Assembly (NCBI GenBank): GCA_900465675.1
Contig: UBJR01000002.1
Span: 62,001 to 126,000, forward strand
Direction of reading: 5' to 3'
From: Hyphomicrobiales bacterium
GTDB lineage: Bacteria; Pseudomonadota; Alphaproteobacteria; Rhizobiales; Rhizobiaceae
Length of the DNA stretch: 64,000 nt
Shown: positions 1-8,169 of the stretch, piece after piece
How the letters are laid out: each line of letters starts with the position of its first letter
Numbering within the stretch: position 1 is the stretch's first letter
The notes under the pieces: model-generated
Database searches by the model: none
The model's input: the letters and a program-made list of their open reading frames with translations, nothing else
What the model was told of the DNA's origin: nothing
Translations under genes and position numbers: made by a program

Positions 1-159
1 GTAGACGAAAATGCCGCTGACGACGAGAACGAGGCCGCAGGTGCAGGTCAACAGAAAGGTTTCGGCACGCCGCGCAAACCAGCTGCCCATCAGGGTCACA
101 GCCAGACACGTTGCTGAAACGCCGAGCGCCAGCAAAAGGGAATTATAATCCAGCATCAT
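1..159 (-). CDS. N-terminal part of an integral membrane protein (cut by window edge)
   Basis: Read on the minus strand, a frame opens at ATG 159 (a second ATG at 156) and runs uninterrupted off the window, giving 53 residues. The start (MMLDYNSLLLALGVSATCLA) is hydrophobic. An arginine pair near residue 30 (WFARR) separates two probable transmembrane helices. This resembles the membrane-sensor leader of rhizobial GGDEF-type signalling proteins, but no catalytic domain is visible, so that reading is only a guess. About 190 bp of apparently non-coding DNA separate it from pyrC. Confidence 0.5.
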   Translation of the reverse strand, partial: MMLDYNSLLLALGVSATCLAVTLMGSWFARRAETFLLTCTCGLVLVVSGIFVY

Positions 160-348
160 GCTTTCAAAACTCCGCGGCTTCTGCCGCGCCCTACAATTCG
201 TCCAGAAACTAGCCTGTCACTGGTGACGAATGTCTTATGCATTCTGTTAAAAAATCATGGACCGCGAACGCGAATATTCGAACCGCGAGCCTGTCATAGT
301 ATCGGCAACACGGATACCCGCCGAAATTGACGGTAAAGCCGGTTTTCC

Positions 349-1389
349 TTAGCGTTTTACATCCCAATGCAGCGGGAACATCGGATCGAAGACTGTCACA
401 GGGCCCGCCCCCGTCTCGATCTTTGACGGAAACGTGATCGCTTCATCCCGCTTGACCAGCGTGACCTTCTCGTCGTTCGGTTGCAGGCCATACCAGGCCG
501 GGCCATTCAGCGAAGTAAAAGCCTCAAGCTTGTCGAGCGCATTCTCCTGTTCGAAGACATGCGCCAGGCAGCTTATCGTATTGATCGAGGTGTAGATACC
601 GGCGCAGCCGCAGGCGCATTCCTTCAGTGGATCGACATGTGGGGCCGAATCCGTGCCGAGGAAGAAGCGCGGATCGCCGTTGACGGCCGCCGCCCGCAGC
701 GCCAGGCGATGGTTCTCGCGCTTGGCGACCGGGAGGCAGTAATAATGCGGACGGATACCGCCGACGAGGATGGCGTTGCGGTTGATGATCAGGTGATGCG
801 TTGTGATCGAGCCCGCCAGATTGGCTTTCGACGACTTGATGTAGTCGATGCCATCGGCCGTCGTCACATGCTCCATCGTCACCTTCAGTTCCGGCAGACG
901 CTTGCGCAGCGGCTCAAGCACGGTTTCGATGAAGACGGCTTCACGGTCGAAGATATCGATCTCCGGCGTCGTGACCTCGCCGTGGACGCAGAGCGGCAGA
1001 CCGATCTTCGCCATGCGCTCCAGAACAGGCATTGCCTTGTCCATATCGCGCACGCCGCCATGCGAATTGGTGGTGGCGCCGGCCGGATAGAGCTTCACCG
1101 CGGTGATCAGGCCGCTCTTCTTGCCCTCTTCGACATCGTCGGCGCTCGTATGCTCCGTGAGATAAAGTGTCATCAGCGGCTCGAAGCGATCGCCCTGCGG
1201 CAGCGCCTTCATGATCCGCTCACGATAGGCGCGCGCATCCGCTGTCGTCACCACAGGCGGCACAAGGTTCGGCATGATGATGGCGCGTGCGAAATCGCGG
1301 CTGGTATCACCGATCACCCCCTCCAGCATGGCGCCATCGCGCAGATGCAGGTGCCAGTCATCGGGACGGCGGATGGTGATCGATTGCAT
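349..1389 (-). CDS. pyrC: Dihydroorotase (PyrC, class II)
   Basis: The 346-residue protein has the length and motifs of E. coli-type class II dihydroorotase, a cytoplasmic zinc enzyme of de novo pyrimidine synthesis that interconverts carbamoyl-aspartate and dihydroorotate. The N-terminal [10 protein letters not shown] carries the metal-binding HxH pair. Further on are [12 protein letters not shown] (the lysine of the metal bridge), VHGE, MEHVTT and the aspartate motif FLGTDSAPH. It lies 85 bp downstream of frcK on the same strand, so transcription could read through from the frc operon, although the two pathways are unrelated. Product identity is very secure. Confidence 0.97.
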   Translation of the reverse strand: MQSITIRRPDDWHLHLRDGAMLEGVIGDTSRDFARAIIMPNLVPPVVTTADARAYRERIMKALPQGDRFEPLMTLYLTEHTSADDVEEGKKSGLITAVKLYPAGATTNSHGGVRDMDKAMPVLERMAKIGLPLCVHGEVTTPEIDIFDREAVFIETVLEPLRKRLPELKVTMEHVTTADGIDYIKSSKANLAGSITTHHLIINRNAILVGGIRPHYYCLPVAKRENHRLALRAAAVNGDPRFFLGTDSAPHVDPLKECACGCAGIYTSINTISCLAHVFEQENALDKLEAFTSLNGPAWYGLQPNDEKVTLVKRDEAITFPSKIETGAGPVTVFDPMFPLHWDVKR

Positions 1390-1474
1390 GGGAGCCTCCG
1401 GAGCGCTGCGGGTGGCGCTTCGATAGCATCAACAGGCCGATGGAAACAACCGTTTAGGCGTGACCAGATCGGCC

Positions 1475-2104
1475 CTAGAGCGCAATCTCCAATGTCATGT
1501 CGGACGGGCGGCGGTTCTCCAGGATGAGGCGGCCATTGGGGAGATCGTTGCCATAGACCTTGGCGCTGGCCTCTTCCTCCGTGAGCTTGTAGCCGCGCCA
1601 GCGCTCCCAGAGGCGCTCCTCGAGCACTTCCATCGGCGGGGCCAGCATGATCGTGTAGTCGAAGATGCCGTCGAGAGCAGCCCACTTCCCCTGCGTGAAC
1701 AGCAGGTAGTTGCCTTCGACGATGATGAAACGGTCGTGCGGCGAGATCGGCCGGGCAGAGGCGATCGACAGTTCGCGGGAGCGGTCGAAGACCGGAACCA
1801 GAACTTCCTGATCGGCCGGACGCACGGCGCGGACGATATCGAGGAAGCCGCGGACGTCGAAGGTCTCGGGGATGCCCTTGCGGGCGAGCAGGCCGCGCTC
1901 GATGAGCACGGCATTGTCCATGTGGAAGCCATCCATCGGCAGGACGGCGGCGGTTTCGCCGCGCGCCTTCAGGCCGTTGGCGAGGTTGTCGGCCATTGTG
2001 GATTTGCCGGCGCCGGGCGGGCCGGCGATCGCCACGAGGAAGCGCTTCGCACTTCCGGCGCGGTCGAGAACCGCGCCGGTGATTTCGTCTATCCTGAGGT
2101 TCAT
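1475..2104 (-). CDS. frcK: FrcK-like P-loop kinase of the fructose uptake operon
   Basis: The 209-residue protein belongs to the uridine kinase/pantothenate kinase-like P-loop family. The Walker A motif GPPGAGKST is at residues 28-36, followed by PMDGFHMDN, which is typical of this group. Its ATG overlaps the frcA stop by 4 nt (ATGA), indicating translational coupling. The order binding protein-permease-ATPase-kinase matches frcBCAK of Sinorhizobium meliloti, where FrcK was named as a kinase associated with fructose import. Its true phosphoryl acceptor cannot be read from the sequence and it is not a canonical PfkB fructokinase. The symbol rests on synteny as well as family. Confidence 0.85.
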   Translation of the reverse strand: MNLRIDEITGAVLDRAGSAKRFLVAIAGPPGAGKSTMADNLANGLKARGETAAVLPMDGFHMDNAVLIERGLLARKGIPETFDVRGFLDIVRAVRPADQEVLVPVFDRSRELSIASARPISPHDRFIIVEGNYLLFTQGKWAALDGIFDYTIMLAPPMEVLEERLWERWRGYKLTEEEASAKVYGNDLPNGRLILENRRPSDMTLEIAL

Positions 2105-2883
2105 GCGGCGACCGTCTCCTGCGGAGCGGCCTTTGCACCGGTCATGAAGGCAACAGCATCCGACATTGTGTATTCCTTCGGATTGATCACCGTCAGGCGG
2201 CGTCCGAGGCGGTGGATGTGGATGCGGTCGGCCACTTCGAAGACATGCGGCATGTTGTGCGAGATAAGCACGATCGGAATGCCGCGCGAGCGGACATCCA
2301 GAATGAGCTCCAGAACGCGGCGGCTTTCCTTGACGCCGAGCGCTGCCGTCGGCTCATCGAGGATGATGACCTTCGAGCCGAAGGCGGCGGCACGTGCCAC
2401 GGCAACGCCCTGACGCTGACCGCCAGAGAGCGTTTCCACCGCCTGATTGATGTTCTGGATGGTCATCAGGCCGAGTTCGGAGAGCTTGGCGCGCGCCTGT
2501 TTTTCCATCGCCGAATGATCGAGCTTGCGGAAGAACTGACCCATGAAGCCCGGTTTGCGAAGCTCGCGTCCGAGGAACATGTTGTCGGCGATCGACAGCG
2601 CCGGCGACAGAGCAAGGTTCTGGTACACCGTCTCGATGCCCGCCTTGCGGGCTTCGATCGGTGACGAGAAGTGGATCGGCTGACCTTCCAGCCGAATCTC
2701 GCCTTCGTCGGGACGGATTGCGCCCGAGATCGCCTTGATGAGCGAAGACTTGCCCGCACCGTTGTCGCCGATCACGGCGAGAATTTCGCCGGGATAGAGG
2801 TCGAAGTCGGCATGATCGAGGGCTGTGACGCGGCCATAGCGTTTGACCAGACCGCGCGCCGTGAGAAGAGGTTCGGTTGCCAT
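2101..2883 (-). CDS. frcA: Fructose ABC transporter ATP-binding protein FrcA
   Basis: This is a 260-residue single ABC domain. Walker A GDNGAGKS is at residues 39-46, signature LSGGQ is near 145, and Walker B VIILDEPTAALG follows. It is half the size of RbsA/XylG ATPases, which carry two ABC domains, and this single-domain form is characteristic of FrcA-type sugar importers. The start chosen is ATG 2883 (MATEPLLT); the frame stays open upstream but that would run into frcC. The ATG shares one base with the frcC stop (TGATG). It powers import of the sugar bound by FrcB through FrcC. Confidence 0.93.
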   Translation of the reverse strand: MATEPLLTARGLVKRYGRVTALDHADFDLYPGEILAVIGDNGAGKSSLIKAISGAIRPDEGEIRLEGQPIHFSSPIEARKAGIETVYQNLALSPALSIADNMFLGRELRKPGFMGQFFRKLDHSAMEKQARAKLSELGLMTIQNINQAVETLSGGQRQGVAVARAAAFGSKVIILDEPTAALGVKESRRVLELILDVRSRGIPIVLISHNMPHVFEVADRIHIHRLGRRLTVINPKEYTMSDAVAFMTGAKAAPQETVAA

Positions 2884-3962
2884 CAGCCTGCTGCCTTTCT
2901 GATCCACTGATCGATACCAACGGCGGCGATGATGAGCACGCCGATCAAGAGATAGGTCCACTGGACATCGGTGCCGAGAAGACGCAGGCCGAGCGAGAAG
3001 ACGCCGACGATGAGCGCCCCGAACATCATGCCGAGAATGGAGCCGCGGCCGCCGAAGAGCGAGATGCCGCCGATCACCACGGCCGTGATGGACTCGATGT
3101 TGGCGAACTGGCCCGCTGTCGGAGAGACGGAACCGATACGGCCGATCAAAGCCCAGCCGGCCAGCGCACAGATCAGACCCGAGAGTACGTAGGTCGAAAC
3201 CAGCATGCGCTTGACGTTGACACCGGAAAGGCCGGCGGCTTCAGGGTCGTCACCGACGGCATAGAGATGCCGGCCCCAGGCGGTATGGTTCAAGACATAC
3301 CAGAGGACGGCGACGAGCAGGACCATGGCGATGACGCCGTAAGTGAAGACTGCGCCGCCGATGCGGAACGTGTTGCCGAAGAGCTGCAGCAGCGGCGCCT
3401 GGGTTTCGATATCCTGGGCGCGGATCGTCTCATTGGCCGAATAGAGGAAGTTCGTGGCAAGCACGATCTGCCACATGCCGAGGGTAACGATGAACGGCGG
3501 CAGCTTCATGCGGGCAATCAGCAGGCCGTTGATATAGCCACAGAGAGCGCCGACGGCAAAGCCTGAGAGCACCGCGATCTCGACCGGAAGGCCGTAGCGG
3601 AACACGAACTGTCCCATGACCACCGACGACAGAACCATGATGGCGCCGACCGACAGATCGATGCCGGCCGTCATGATCACAAGCGTCTGCGCAGCGCCGA
3701 CGATGCCGGTGATCGCCACCTGCTGCAGGATCAGCGTCAGCGAGAAGGCCGAGAAGAATTTCGTACCCAGGAGGGCGCCGAAGATGATCAGCGAAAGCAC
3801 AAGGACGATCAGCGATACGGCCGAAGGCGACGAGTGCAGGAAATGCCTGAATTTCTGGAGGACCGAATTGTCATCCGTGTCGAAAGACGCGACGTCCTTC
3901 GAGCTGTCCTTGAGAACTTTTTCGTAGTCGTGATGCGGTGCGGCTGTTGTTGGCTCGCTCAT
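2883..3962 (-). CDS. frcC: Fructose ABC transporter permease FrcC
   Basis: The 359-residue polytopic membrane protein is of the RbsC/XylH/AraH permease family (BPD_transp_2). It has about ten hydrophobic segments and the family stretch GIDLSVGAIMVLSSV. A cytoplasmic N-terminal extension of about 50 residues precedes the first helix (near SPSAVSLIVLVLSLIIFG). The start at ATG 3962 (MSEPTTAAPHH) is set by a good ribosome-binding site (GGAGG, 7 nt upstream), so the open frame reaching 4034 is not used. It lies between frcB and frcA. An 11-bp hairpin sits in the gap between frcB and this gene. Confidence 0.93.
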   Translation of the reverse strand: MSEPTTAAPHHDYEKVLKDSSKDVASFDTDDNSVLQKFRHFLHSSPSAVSLIVLVLSLIIFGALLGTKFFSAFSLTLILQQVAITGIVGAAQTLVIMTAGIDLSVGAIMVLSSVVMGQFVFRYGLPVEIAVLSGFAVGALCGYINGLLIARMKLPPFIVTLGMWQIVLATNFLYSANETIRAQDIETQAPLLQLFGNTFRIGGAVFTYGVIAMVLLVAVLWYVLNHTAWGRHLYAVGDDPEAAGLSGVNVKRMLVSTYVLSGLICALAGWALIGRIGSVSPTAGQFANIESITAVVIGGISLFGGRGSILGMMFGALIVGVFSLGLRLLGTDVQWTYLLIGVLIIAAVGIDQWIRKAAG

Positions 3963-4067
3963 GGAAATCCTCCGCGTGACCCCACTCCCTAAGGGGTGTC
4001 CGGCCTTTCGGGCAAGACGTGGGTTAAGCTGCACCCAATTCGGCGCGCTGTCAAAGATGAGCAGGGA

Positions 4068-4093
4068 GCGGAGATGCCGCTGGGCATCTCCGC
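4068..4093 (-). other. Intergenic mRNA hairpin between frcB and frcC
   Basis: A perfect 11-bp inverted repeat (GCGGAGATGCC and GGCATCTCCGC) with a 4-nt loop lies 24 nt after the frcB stop. On the transcribed minus strand no U-tract follows the stem, so it does not look like a full rho-independent terminator. Such hairpins after binding-protein genes (malE-malF is the classic case) protect the upstream mRNA and make the binding protein more abundant than the permease. That role is inferred here. Confidence 0.75.
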
Positions 4094-4117
4094 GTTTTGG
4101 TTCAGGCTAGGCCGGGA

Positions 4118-5137
4118 TCAACCCCAGCACTTGCCGAGGCCTTCCTTGGTGTCGATCGACTTGACGCCGGAGACCGGCTTGTCGGTGACGAGGGTCACGC
4201 CGGTGTCGAAGAAGTTCTTGCCTTCGGTCGGCTTCGGCTTTTCGCCGGAGTCTGCGAACTTCTTGATCGCTTCGATGCCGAGAGCGGCCATCTGCAGCGG
4301 GTACTGCTGCGAGGTGGCGCCGATGACGCCGTCGGCAACATTCTTGACGCCCGGGCAACCGCCGTCGACGGACACGATCAGCACGTCCTTCTCGCGGCCG
4401 ACAGCCTTCAGCGCTTCATAGGCGCCGGCAGCAGCAGGTTCGTTGATGGTGTGGACGACGTTGATGGTCGGATCCTTCTGGAGAAGGTTTTCCATCGCGG
4501 TGCGGCCGCCTTCTTCGTTGCCGTTGGTGATGTCGTGGCCGACGATACGCTTGTCGTCTTCGTCACCGATCTTGTTCGGATCCTTCGGGTCGATACCGAA
4601 GCCCATCATGAAGCCCTGGTCGCGCAGAACGTCGACGGACGGCTGGGACGGGGTCAGATCGAGGAAGGCAACCTTGGCATCGGCAGCCTTGTCGCCCAGC
4701 GTTTCCTTGGCCCACTGGCCAATCAGCTTGCCGGCGAGCAGGTTGTCGGTCGCAAAGGTCATGTCAGCGGAATCGATCGGCTCAAGCGGGGTGTCGAGCG
4801 CGATGACGAGCAGGCCGGCATCGCGGGCCTTCTTGATGTTCGGAACAATGCCCTTGGTGTCGGACGCTGCAATCAGGATACCCTTGGCGCCATCGGCGAT
4901 GCAGGTTTCGATAGCGGCAACCTGGCTTTCGCTGTCACCATCGATCTTGCCGGCGTAGGACTTCAGCGTGACGCCGAGTTCCTTGGCCTTGGCAGTCGCG
5001 CCTTCCTTCATCTTGACGAAGAAGGGGTTGGTATCGGTCTTGGTGATGAGGCAGGCCGAAACGTCGGCGGCCATTGCCGGAGCCGAGAAGGCGACGCCGA
5101 GTGCGAGCGCGCCGAAAGCGAGAACTGATTTCTTCAC
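4118..5137 (-). CDS. frcB: Periplasmic fructose-binding protein FrcB
   Basis: The 339-residue protein is a pentose/hexose-binding protein (Peripla_BP_4, RbsB type). It has a signal peptide with cleavage expected after APAMA near residue 23, followed by the mature start [17 protein letters not shown]. The start codon is GTG (5135-5137), preceded by a strong GGGAGGAG ribosome-binding site. It is the first gene of the leftward frcBCAK operon and lies divergent from the ROK regulator. Fructose specificity is inferred from the conserved frcRBCAK arrangement described in S. meliloti; related binding proteins also take ribose, mannose or xylose. Confidence 0.92.
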   Translation of the reverse strand: MKKSVLAFGALALGVAFSAPAMAADVSACLITKTDTNPFFVKMKEGATAKAKELGVTLKSYAGKIDGDSESQVAAIETCIADGAKGILIAASDTKGIVPNIKKARDAGLLVIALDTPLEPIDSADMTFATDNLLAGKLIGQWAKETLGDKAADAKVAFLDLTPSQPSVDVLRDQGFMMGFGIDPKDPNKIGDEDDKRIVGHDITNGNEEGGRTAMENLLQKDPTINVVHTINEPAAAGAYEALKAVGREKDVLIVSVDGGCPGVKNVADGVIGATSQQYPLQMAALGIEAIKKFADSGEKPKPTEGKNFFDTGVTLVTDKPVSGVKSIDTKEGLGKCWG

Positions 5138-5262
5138 GAGAACTCCTCCCAGAGAGTAAGCGGATCGCCGTCATGGCCAGACCCGTATTTTCAAGCACGA
5201 ACGCCGCCTCGGATTTCGCCGGAAGCCTCCTCCAAGACCGTTCGATGCCGTTCACGATGGCG

Positions 5263-5292
5263 ATTAAAAGCGAAAAGAAAATCGCTTGTCAA
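5263..5292 (-). promoter_or_regulatory. Probable sigma-70 promoter of frcB
   Basis: On the minus strand a consensus -35 hexamer TTGACA (5287-5292) is followed after 18 bp by TTTAAT (5263-5268), five of six matches to TATAAT. It sits about 125 bp before the frcB GTG. On the other strand an overlapping TTGTCA (5286-5291) could serve as the -35 of frcR. The two promoters would then be interlocked, a layout suited to common control by FrcR. Confidence 0.65.
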
Positions 5293-5307
5293 TAAATAAA
5301 TCCAATT

Positions 5308-5320
5308 GAATTATTAATTC
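5308..5320. promoter_or_regulatory. AT-rich palindrome, candidate FrcR (ROK) operator
   Basis: The perfect 13-bp palindrome GAATTATTAATTC lies in an AT-rich island (about 5269-5321) in otherwise GC-rich DNA, between frcB and frcR and just upstream of the frcB -35. ROK repressors such as NagC and Mlc bind AT-rich imperfect palindromes. Assignment to FrcR is inference from position and family. Confidence 0.5.
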
Positions 5321-5376
5321 GATGTGGCATGGTGGTTGAAAATAGGGCATAGGCCGATGATCGGGAGGAGTGCCCA

Positions 5377-6624
5377 ATGTCGTCCCTGGAAGGCCCGGCG
5401 CATGCGCCGGCCGCACCGCCAATTCTGAACCCCGCCGGGGGCGCAAACCAGATCCGGGTGCGCGCCTATAACGAGCGGCTCGTGCTATCGCTGGTGCGCC
5501 TATACGGCGCCCTGTCGAAGGCGGATATCGCGCGCCGCAGCGGCCTTTCGGCCCAGACCGTCTCGGTCATCATGCGGGAGCTGGAGAAGGACGGGCTGCT
5601 CTCACGCGGCGCTCCCGTGCGCGGGCGCGTCGGCCAGCCATCCATTCCCATGCATCTCAATCCGGATGCCGTCTATTCGTTCGGCGTGAAGATGGGCCGG
5701 CGAAGTGCCGATCTGGTGCTGATGGATTTCGTCGGCAATATCCGCATGCAGCTGCACAAAACCTATGCCTATCCGTTGCCCGGCGACTTCCTCGATTTCA
5801 TTGTTTCGGGGATCGCCGAACTCGAAAACCGACTGGATGCGAAAGAGCGCAGCCGCATCGCCGGCATCGGCATCGCCGCCCCCTTCGAGCTCTGGAACTG
5901 GGCGGAGGAGGTCGGCTCGCCGCCTGGCGCCATGGATGTCTGGCGCGGCTTCGACCTGCAGGCCGAAGTGACGAAACGGGTCTCCTATCCGGTCTTCCTG
6001 CAGAACGACGCCACCAGCGCCTGCGGCGCCGAACTGGTTTTCGGCGTCGGACCATCCTATCCGGATTTCGTCTATTTCTTCATCGGCTCGTTCATCGGCG
6101 GCGGCATCGTGCTGAACTCGGCGATCTTTTCCGGCCGTACCGGCACCGCCGGCGCGATCGGCCCCCTGCCCGTCCGCGGCAAGAATGGCGAGACGCTGCA
6201 GCTTCTTGAAATCGCTTCGATCTTCGTGCTCGAAAACATGCTGCGTGAGCGCGGCATCGATCCCGAACCGCTCTGGTATTCTGCCGACGACTGGGTCGAT
6301 TTCGGCGAGGCGATGGAGCTCTGGATCCAGGACTCCGCCAAGGCGCTGGCACAGGGGATCGTCGCTGCCGCCTCGATCATCGATTTCAGCGCCGCGGTGA
6401 TCGATGGCGGCTTCCCCGGCTGGGTGCGCGAACGCATCGTGCGCGCGACCATACACGAGGCGGAAAAGCTCGACCTTCAAGGGGTCGTCATGCCGGAGAT
6501 TATCGAAGGTGCGGTGGGATCACAGGCGCGGGCGATCGGCGGGGCGAGCCTTCCGATCTTTGCGCGCTATCTCACCGACCAGAACGTGCTGTTCAAGGAG
6601 ATCGAAAATGCTGAAGGGGCTTGA
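5377..6624 (+). CDS. frcR: ROK-family transcriptional regulator of fructose uptake (FrcR)
   Basis: The 415-residue protein has an N-terminal winged helix-turn-helix (about residues 28-90; KADIARRSGLSAQTVSVIM is the recognition region) and a C-terminal ROK sugar-kinase-like domain (GIGIAAPFELWNW and FIGGGIVLNS). The usual zinc cluster CxCGxxGC of ROK proteins is not evident, so it is a divergent member. ATG 5377 follows a GGGAGGAG ribosome-binding site. Its position divergent from frcBCAK matches frcR of S. meliloti. A likely role is control of the frc operon and itself in response to sugar. The downstream mutarotase gene overlaps it by 17 nt. Confidence 0.88.
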   Translation: MSSLEGPAHAPAAPPILNPAGGANQIRVRAYNERLVLSLVRLYGALSKADIARRSGLSAQTVSVIMRELEKDGLLSRGAPVRGRVGQPSIPMHLNPDAVYSFGVKMGRRSADLVLMDFVGNIRMQLHKTYAYPLPGDFLDFIVSGIAELENRLDAKERSRIAGIGIAAPFELWNWAEEVGSPPGAMDVWRGFDLQAEVTKRVSYPVFLQNDATSACGAELVFGVGPSYPDFVYFFIGSFIGGGIVLNSAIFSGRTGTAGAIGPLPVRGKNGETLQLLEIASIFVLENMLRERGIDPEPLWYSADDWVDFGEAMELWIQDSAKALAQGIVAAASIIDFSAAVIDGGFPGWVRERIVRATIHEAEKLDLQGVVMPEIIEGAVGSQARAIGGASLPIFARYLTDQNVLFKEIENAEGA

Positions 6625-7084
6625 TCCGCTCTTGAGTCCGGAACTGCTTTCGACGCTGCGCGCCATGGGCCACGGCGACGAAATCGCCATCGTCGACGGC
6701 AACTATCCAGGCGTCGAACACGCACGCCGGCTGATCCGCCTCGATGGCCATGGCCTCATCCCGGTTCTCGATGCAGTGCTCAGCGTCCTGCCGATCGACG
6801 ATTTCGTGCCCGAAGCAATCTTCCGCTCGACGGTGAAGGCCGAGCGCGACAAGCTCGATCCGGTGCACGAGGAGATGATCGACTGCTGCGCCAGACACGA
6901 ACCGCATCAGACGGTGGTACCGCTTGTCGGCCAGGACTTCTACGGCCGCGTGCGCGCCGCCCATGCGCTGATCCAGACCAGCGAACCCCGGCTTTACGGC
7001 AATATCATCCTGCGCAAGGGCGTGATCTATCCGCATGCCGCCGGCGAAGGCGGCAAGCCGAAGGTCGAGCCCTTCGACTACTAA
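6608..7084 (+). CDS. RbsD/FucU-family sugar mutarotase
   Basis: This 158-residue protein begins at an ATG inside the end of frcR (17-nt overlap), so the two are co-transcribed. The N-terminal GHGDEIAIVDGNYPG (GH at residues 20-21) and the C-terminal PRLYGNIILRKGVIYP are hallmarks of FucU/RbsD proteins. These cytoplasmic enzymes catalyse anomer or ring-form interconversion of fucose or ribose. In this context it probably supplies the kinase-competent anomer of the sugar imported by Frc, but the substrate is not proven. It is slightly longer than E. coli FucU (140 residues). Its stop lies 2 nt from the stop of the convergent next gene. Confidence 0.85.
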   Translation: MLKGLDPLLSPELLSTLRAMGHGDEIAIVDGNYPGVEHARRLIRLDGHGLIPVLDAVLSVLPIDDFVPEAIFRSTVKAERDKLDPVHEEMIDCCARHEPHQTVVPLVGQDFYGRVRAAHALIQTSEPRLYGNIILRKGVIYPHAAGEGGKPKVEPFDY

Positions 7085-7086
7085 GC

Positions 7087-8124
7087 CTAAATCTCGCCCG
7101 CCTGAGGACCCCAGACATCCGTCAGGGCAAAACCGCCCGGATGCGGGTCGAAAGGGTCGAGGGCGACCTGGGAGAGGCCGAAGGTGAAGCCGCGGCCGGT
7201 GATGGTCGGGATGATTGCCGGGCGTCCGGCGACTTCGGTGACCGACTGCAGGCCGACTTCGAATTCCGAACCGATGATCGAACGCGACGTGAAGATGTCG
7301 CCGGGCTTTGCCTTGCCGCGGGCATGCAGTGTCGTCAGATTTGCCGAGCTGCCGGTGCCGCAGGGCGAGCGGTCCGCGCGGCCGGGCCACATGGTCGTGC
7401 AGGTGCGCACCGCGCCATCCGGCTCGATATCGCGGAACATGACATAGGCAACGCCCGAGATCGCCGGGATTTCGGGGTGAACAACCTTGATATCGCGGTT
7501 GATGATATCCTTGAGAACCATGCCGGCGCGTACCAGGTCGGCGGCATTCGACTTCTCGATCTTCGAGCCGATCTGGCCGACATCGACCAGCGCATAGAAA
7601 ATGCCGCCATAGCAAAGATCGACCTTGATCGTGCCCCACTCGGGCGTCTCGACATTAACATCGAGCTCGTGAACGAAGGCCGGAACCATGGTCAGGCGAA
7701 CCTTCTCGCAGCGACCGTCGCGGCAGGTTGCGACTGCCTTGACCAGTCCGGCGGCGGTTTCGAGCGTCACCACCGTTTCCGGCTCCTTCATCTCGACGAT
7801 GCCGGATTCCAGCAGGGCCGTCGTGACGCAGATCGAGTTCGAGCCCGAGCTTGCATGCGCCTGATCGGGCTGCAGGATGATGAAGGCGGCATCGGCATCC
7901 GGATGCTTGGCGGGCAGCAGGAGATTGACCGAGCCGATCGGCGCGCCGCGCGGCTCAAGGCAGAGAAAGCGGCGAAGCTCGGTGCCCTTCGGATCGGTGT
8001 TCAGCCACTGCAGCTGAGCCGCCACCGTTTCGCCAGGAATCTTCGGGACGCCGCCGATCGCGACCTTGCCGATTTCACCTTCGCAATGAACATCCAGAAG
8101 CTGGATCGTGCGCTTCCATCTCAT
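7087..8124 (-). CDS. Proline racemase family enzyme, probable trans-3-hydroxy-L-proline dehydratase
   Basis: The 345-residue protein is of the proline racemase/hydroxyproline epimerase superfamily. The second catalytic cysteine is present (DRSPCGTGSSANL, C255). The first is replaced by serine (SSGSNSIC, S93), and the usual GH of the MCGH motif reads GS. Ser-Cys pairing is known from hydroxyproline 2-epimerase and trans-3-hydroxyproline dehydratase subgroups, not from Cys-Cys proline racemases. Dehydratase activity is therefore the more likely guess and epimerase the alternative. It follows an FAD-dependent D-amino-acid dehydrogenase-type gene on the same strand, which supports a hydroxyproline catabolic unit. 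Confidence 0.75.
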   Translation of the reverse strand: MRWKRTIQLLDVHCEGEIGKVAIGGVPKIPGETVAAQLQWLNTDPKGTELRRFLCLEPRGAPIGSVNLLLPAKHPDADAAFIILQPDQAHASSGSNSICVTTALLESGIVEMKEPETVVTLETAAGLVKAVATCRDGRCEKVRLTMVPAFVHELDVNVETPEWGTIKVDLCYGGIFYALVDVGQIGSKIEKSNAADLVRAGMVLKDIINRDIKVVHPEIPAISGVAYVMFRDIEPDGAVRTCTTMWPGRADRSPCGTGSSANLTTLHARGKAKPGDIFTSRSIIGSEFEVGLQSVTEVAGRPAIIPTITGRGFTFGLSQVALDPFDPHPGGFALTDVWGPQAGEI

Positions 8125-8169
8125 CCGTCTCGTCCTTCCAAAGCGAGCCAGACCGGCTCGTCGTGCAAA

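Noticed and set aside
3963..4020. Short repeat ACCCC / GGGGT near the frcC start as a riboswitch or terminator
   Set aside because: The stem is only 5 bp with a 9-nt loop and no U-tract; too weak to call.
5138..5160. C-rich CTCCTCCC tract near the frcB start as another anti-Shine-Dalgarno RNA
   Set aside because: It is simply the complement of the frcB ribosome-binding site and lacks flanking stems.
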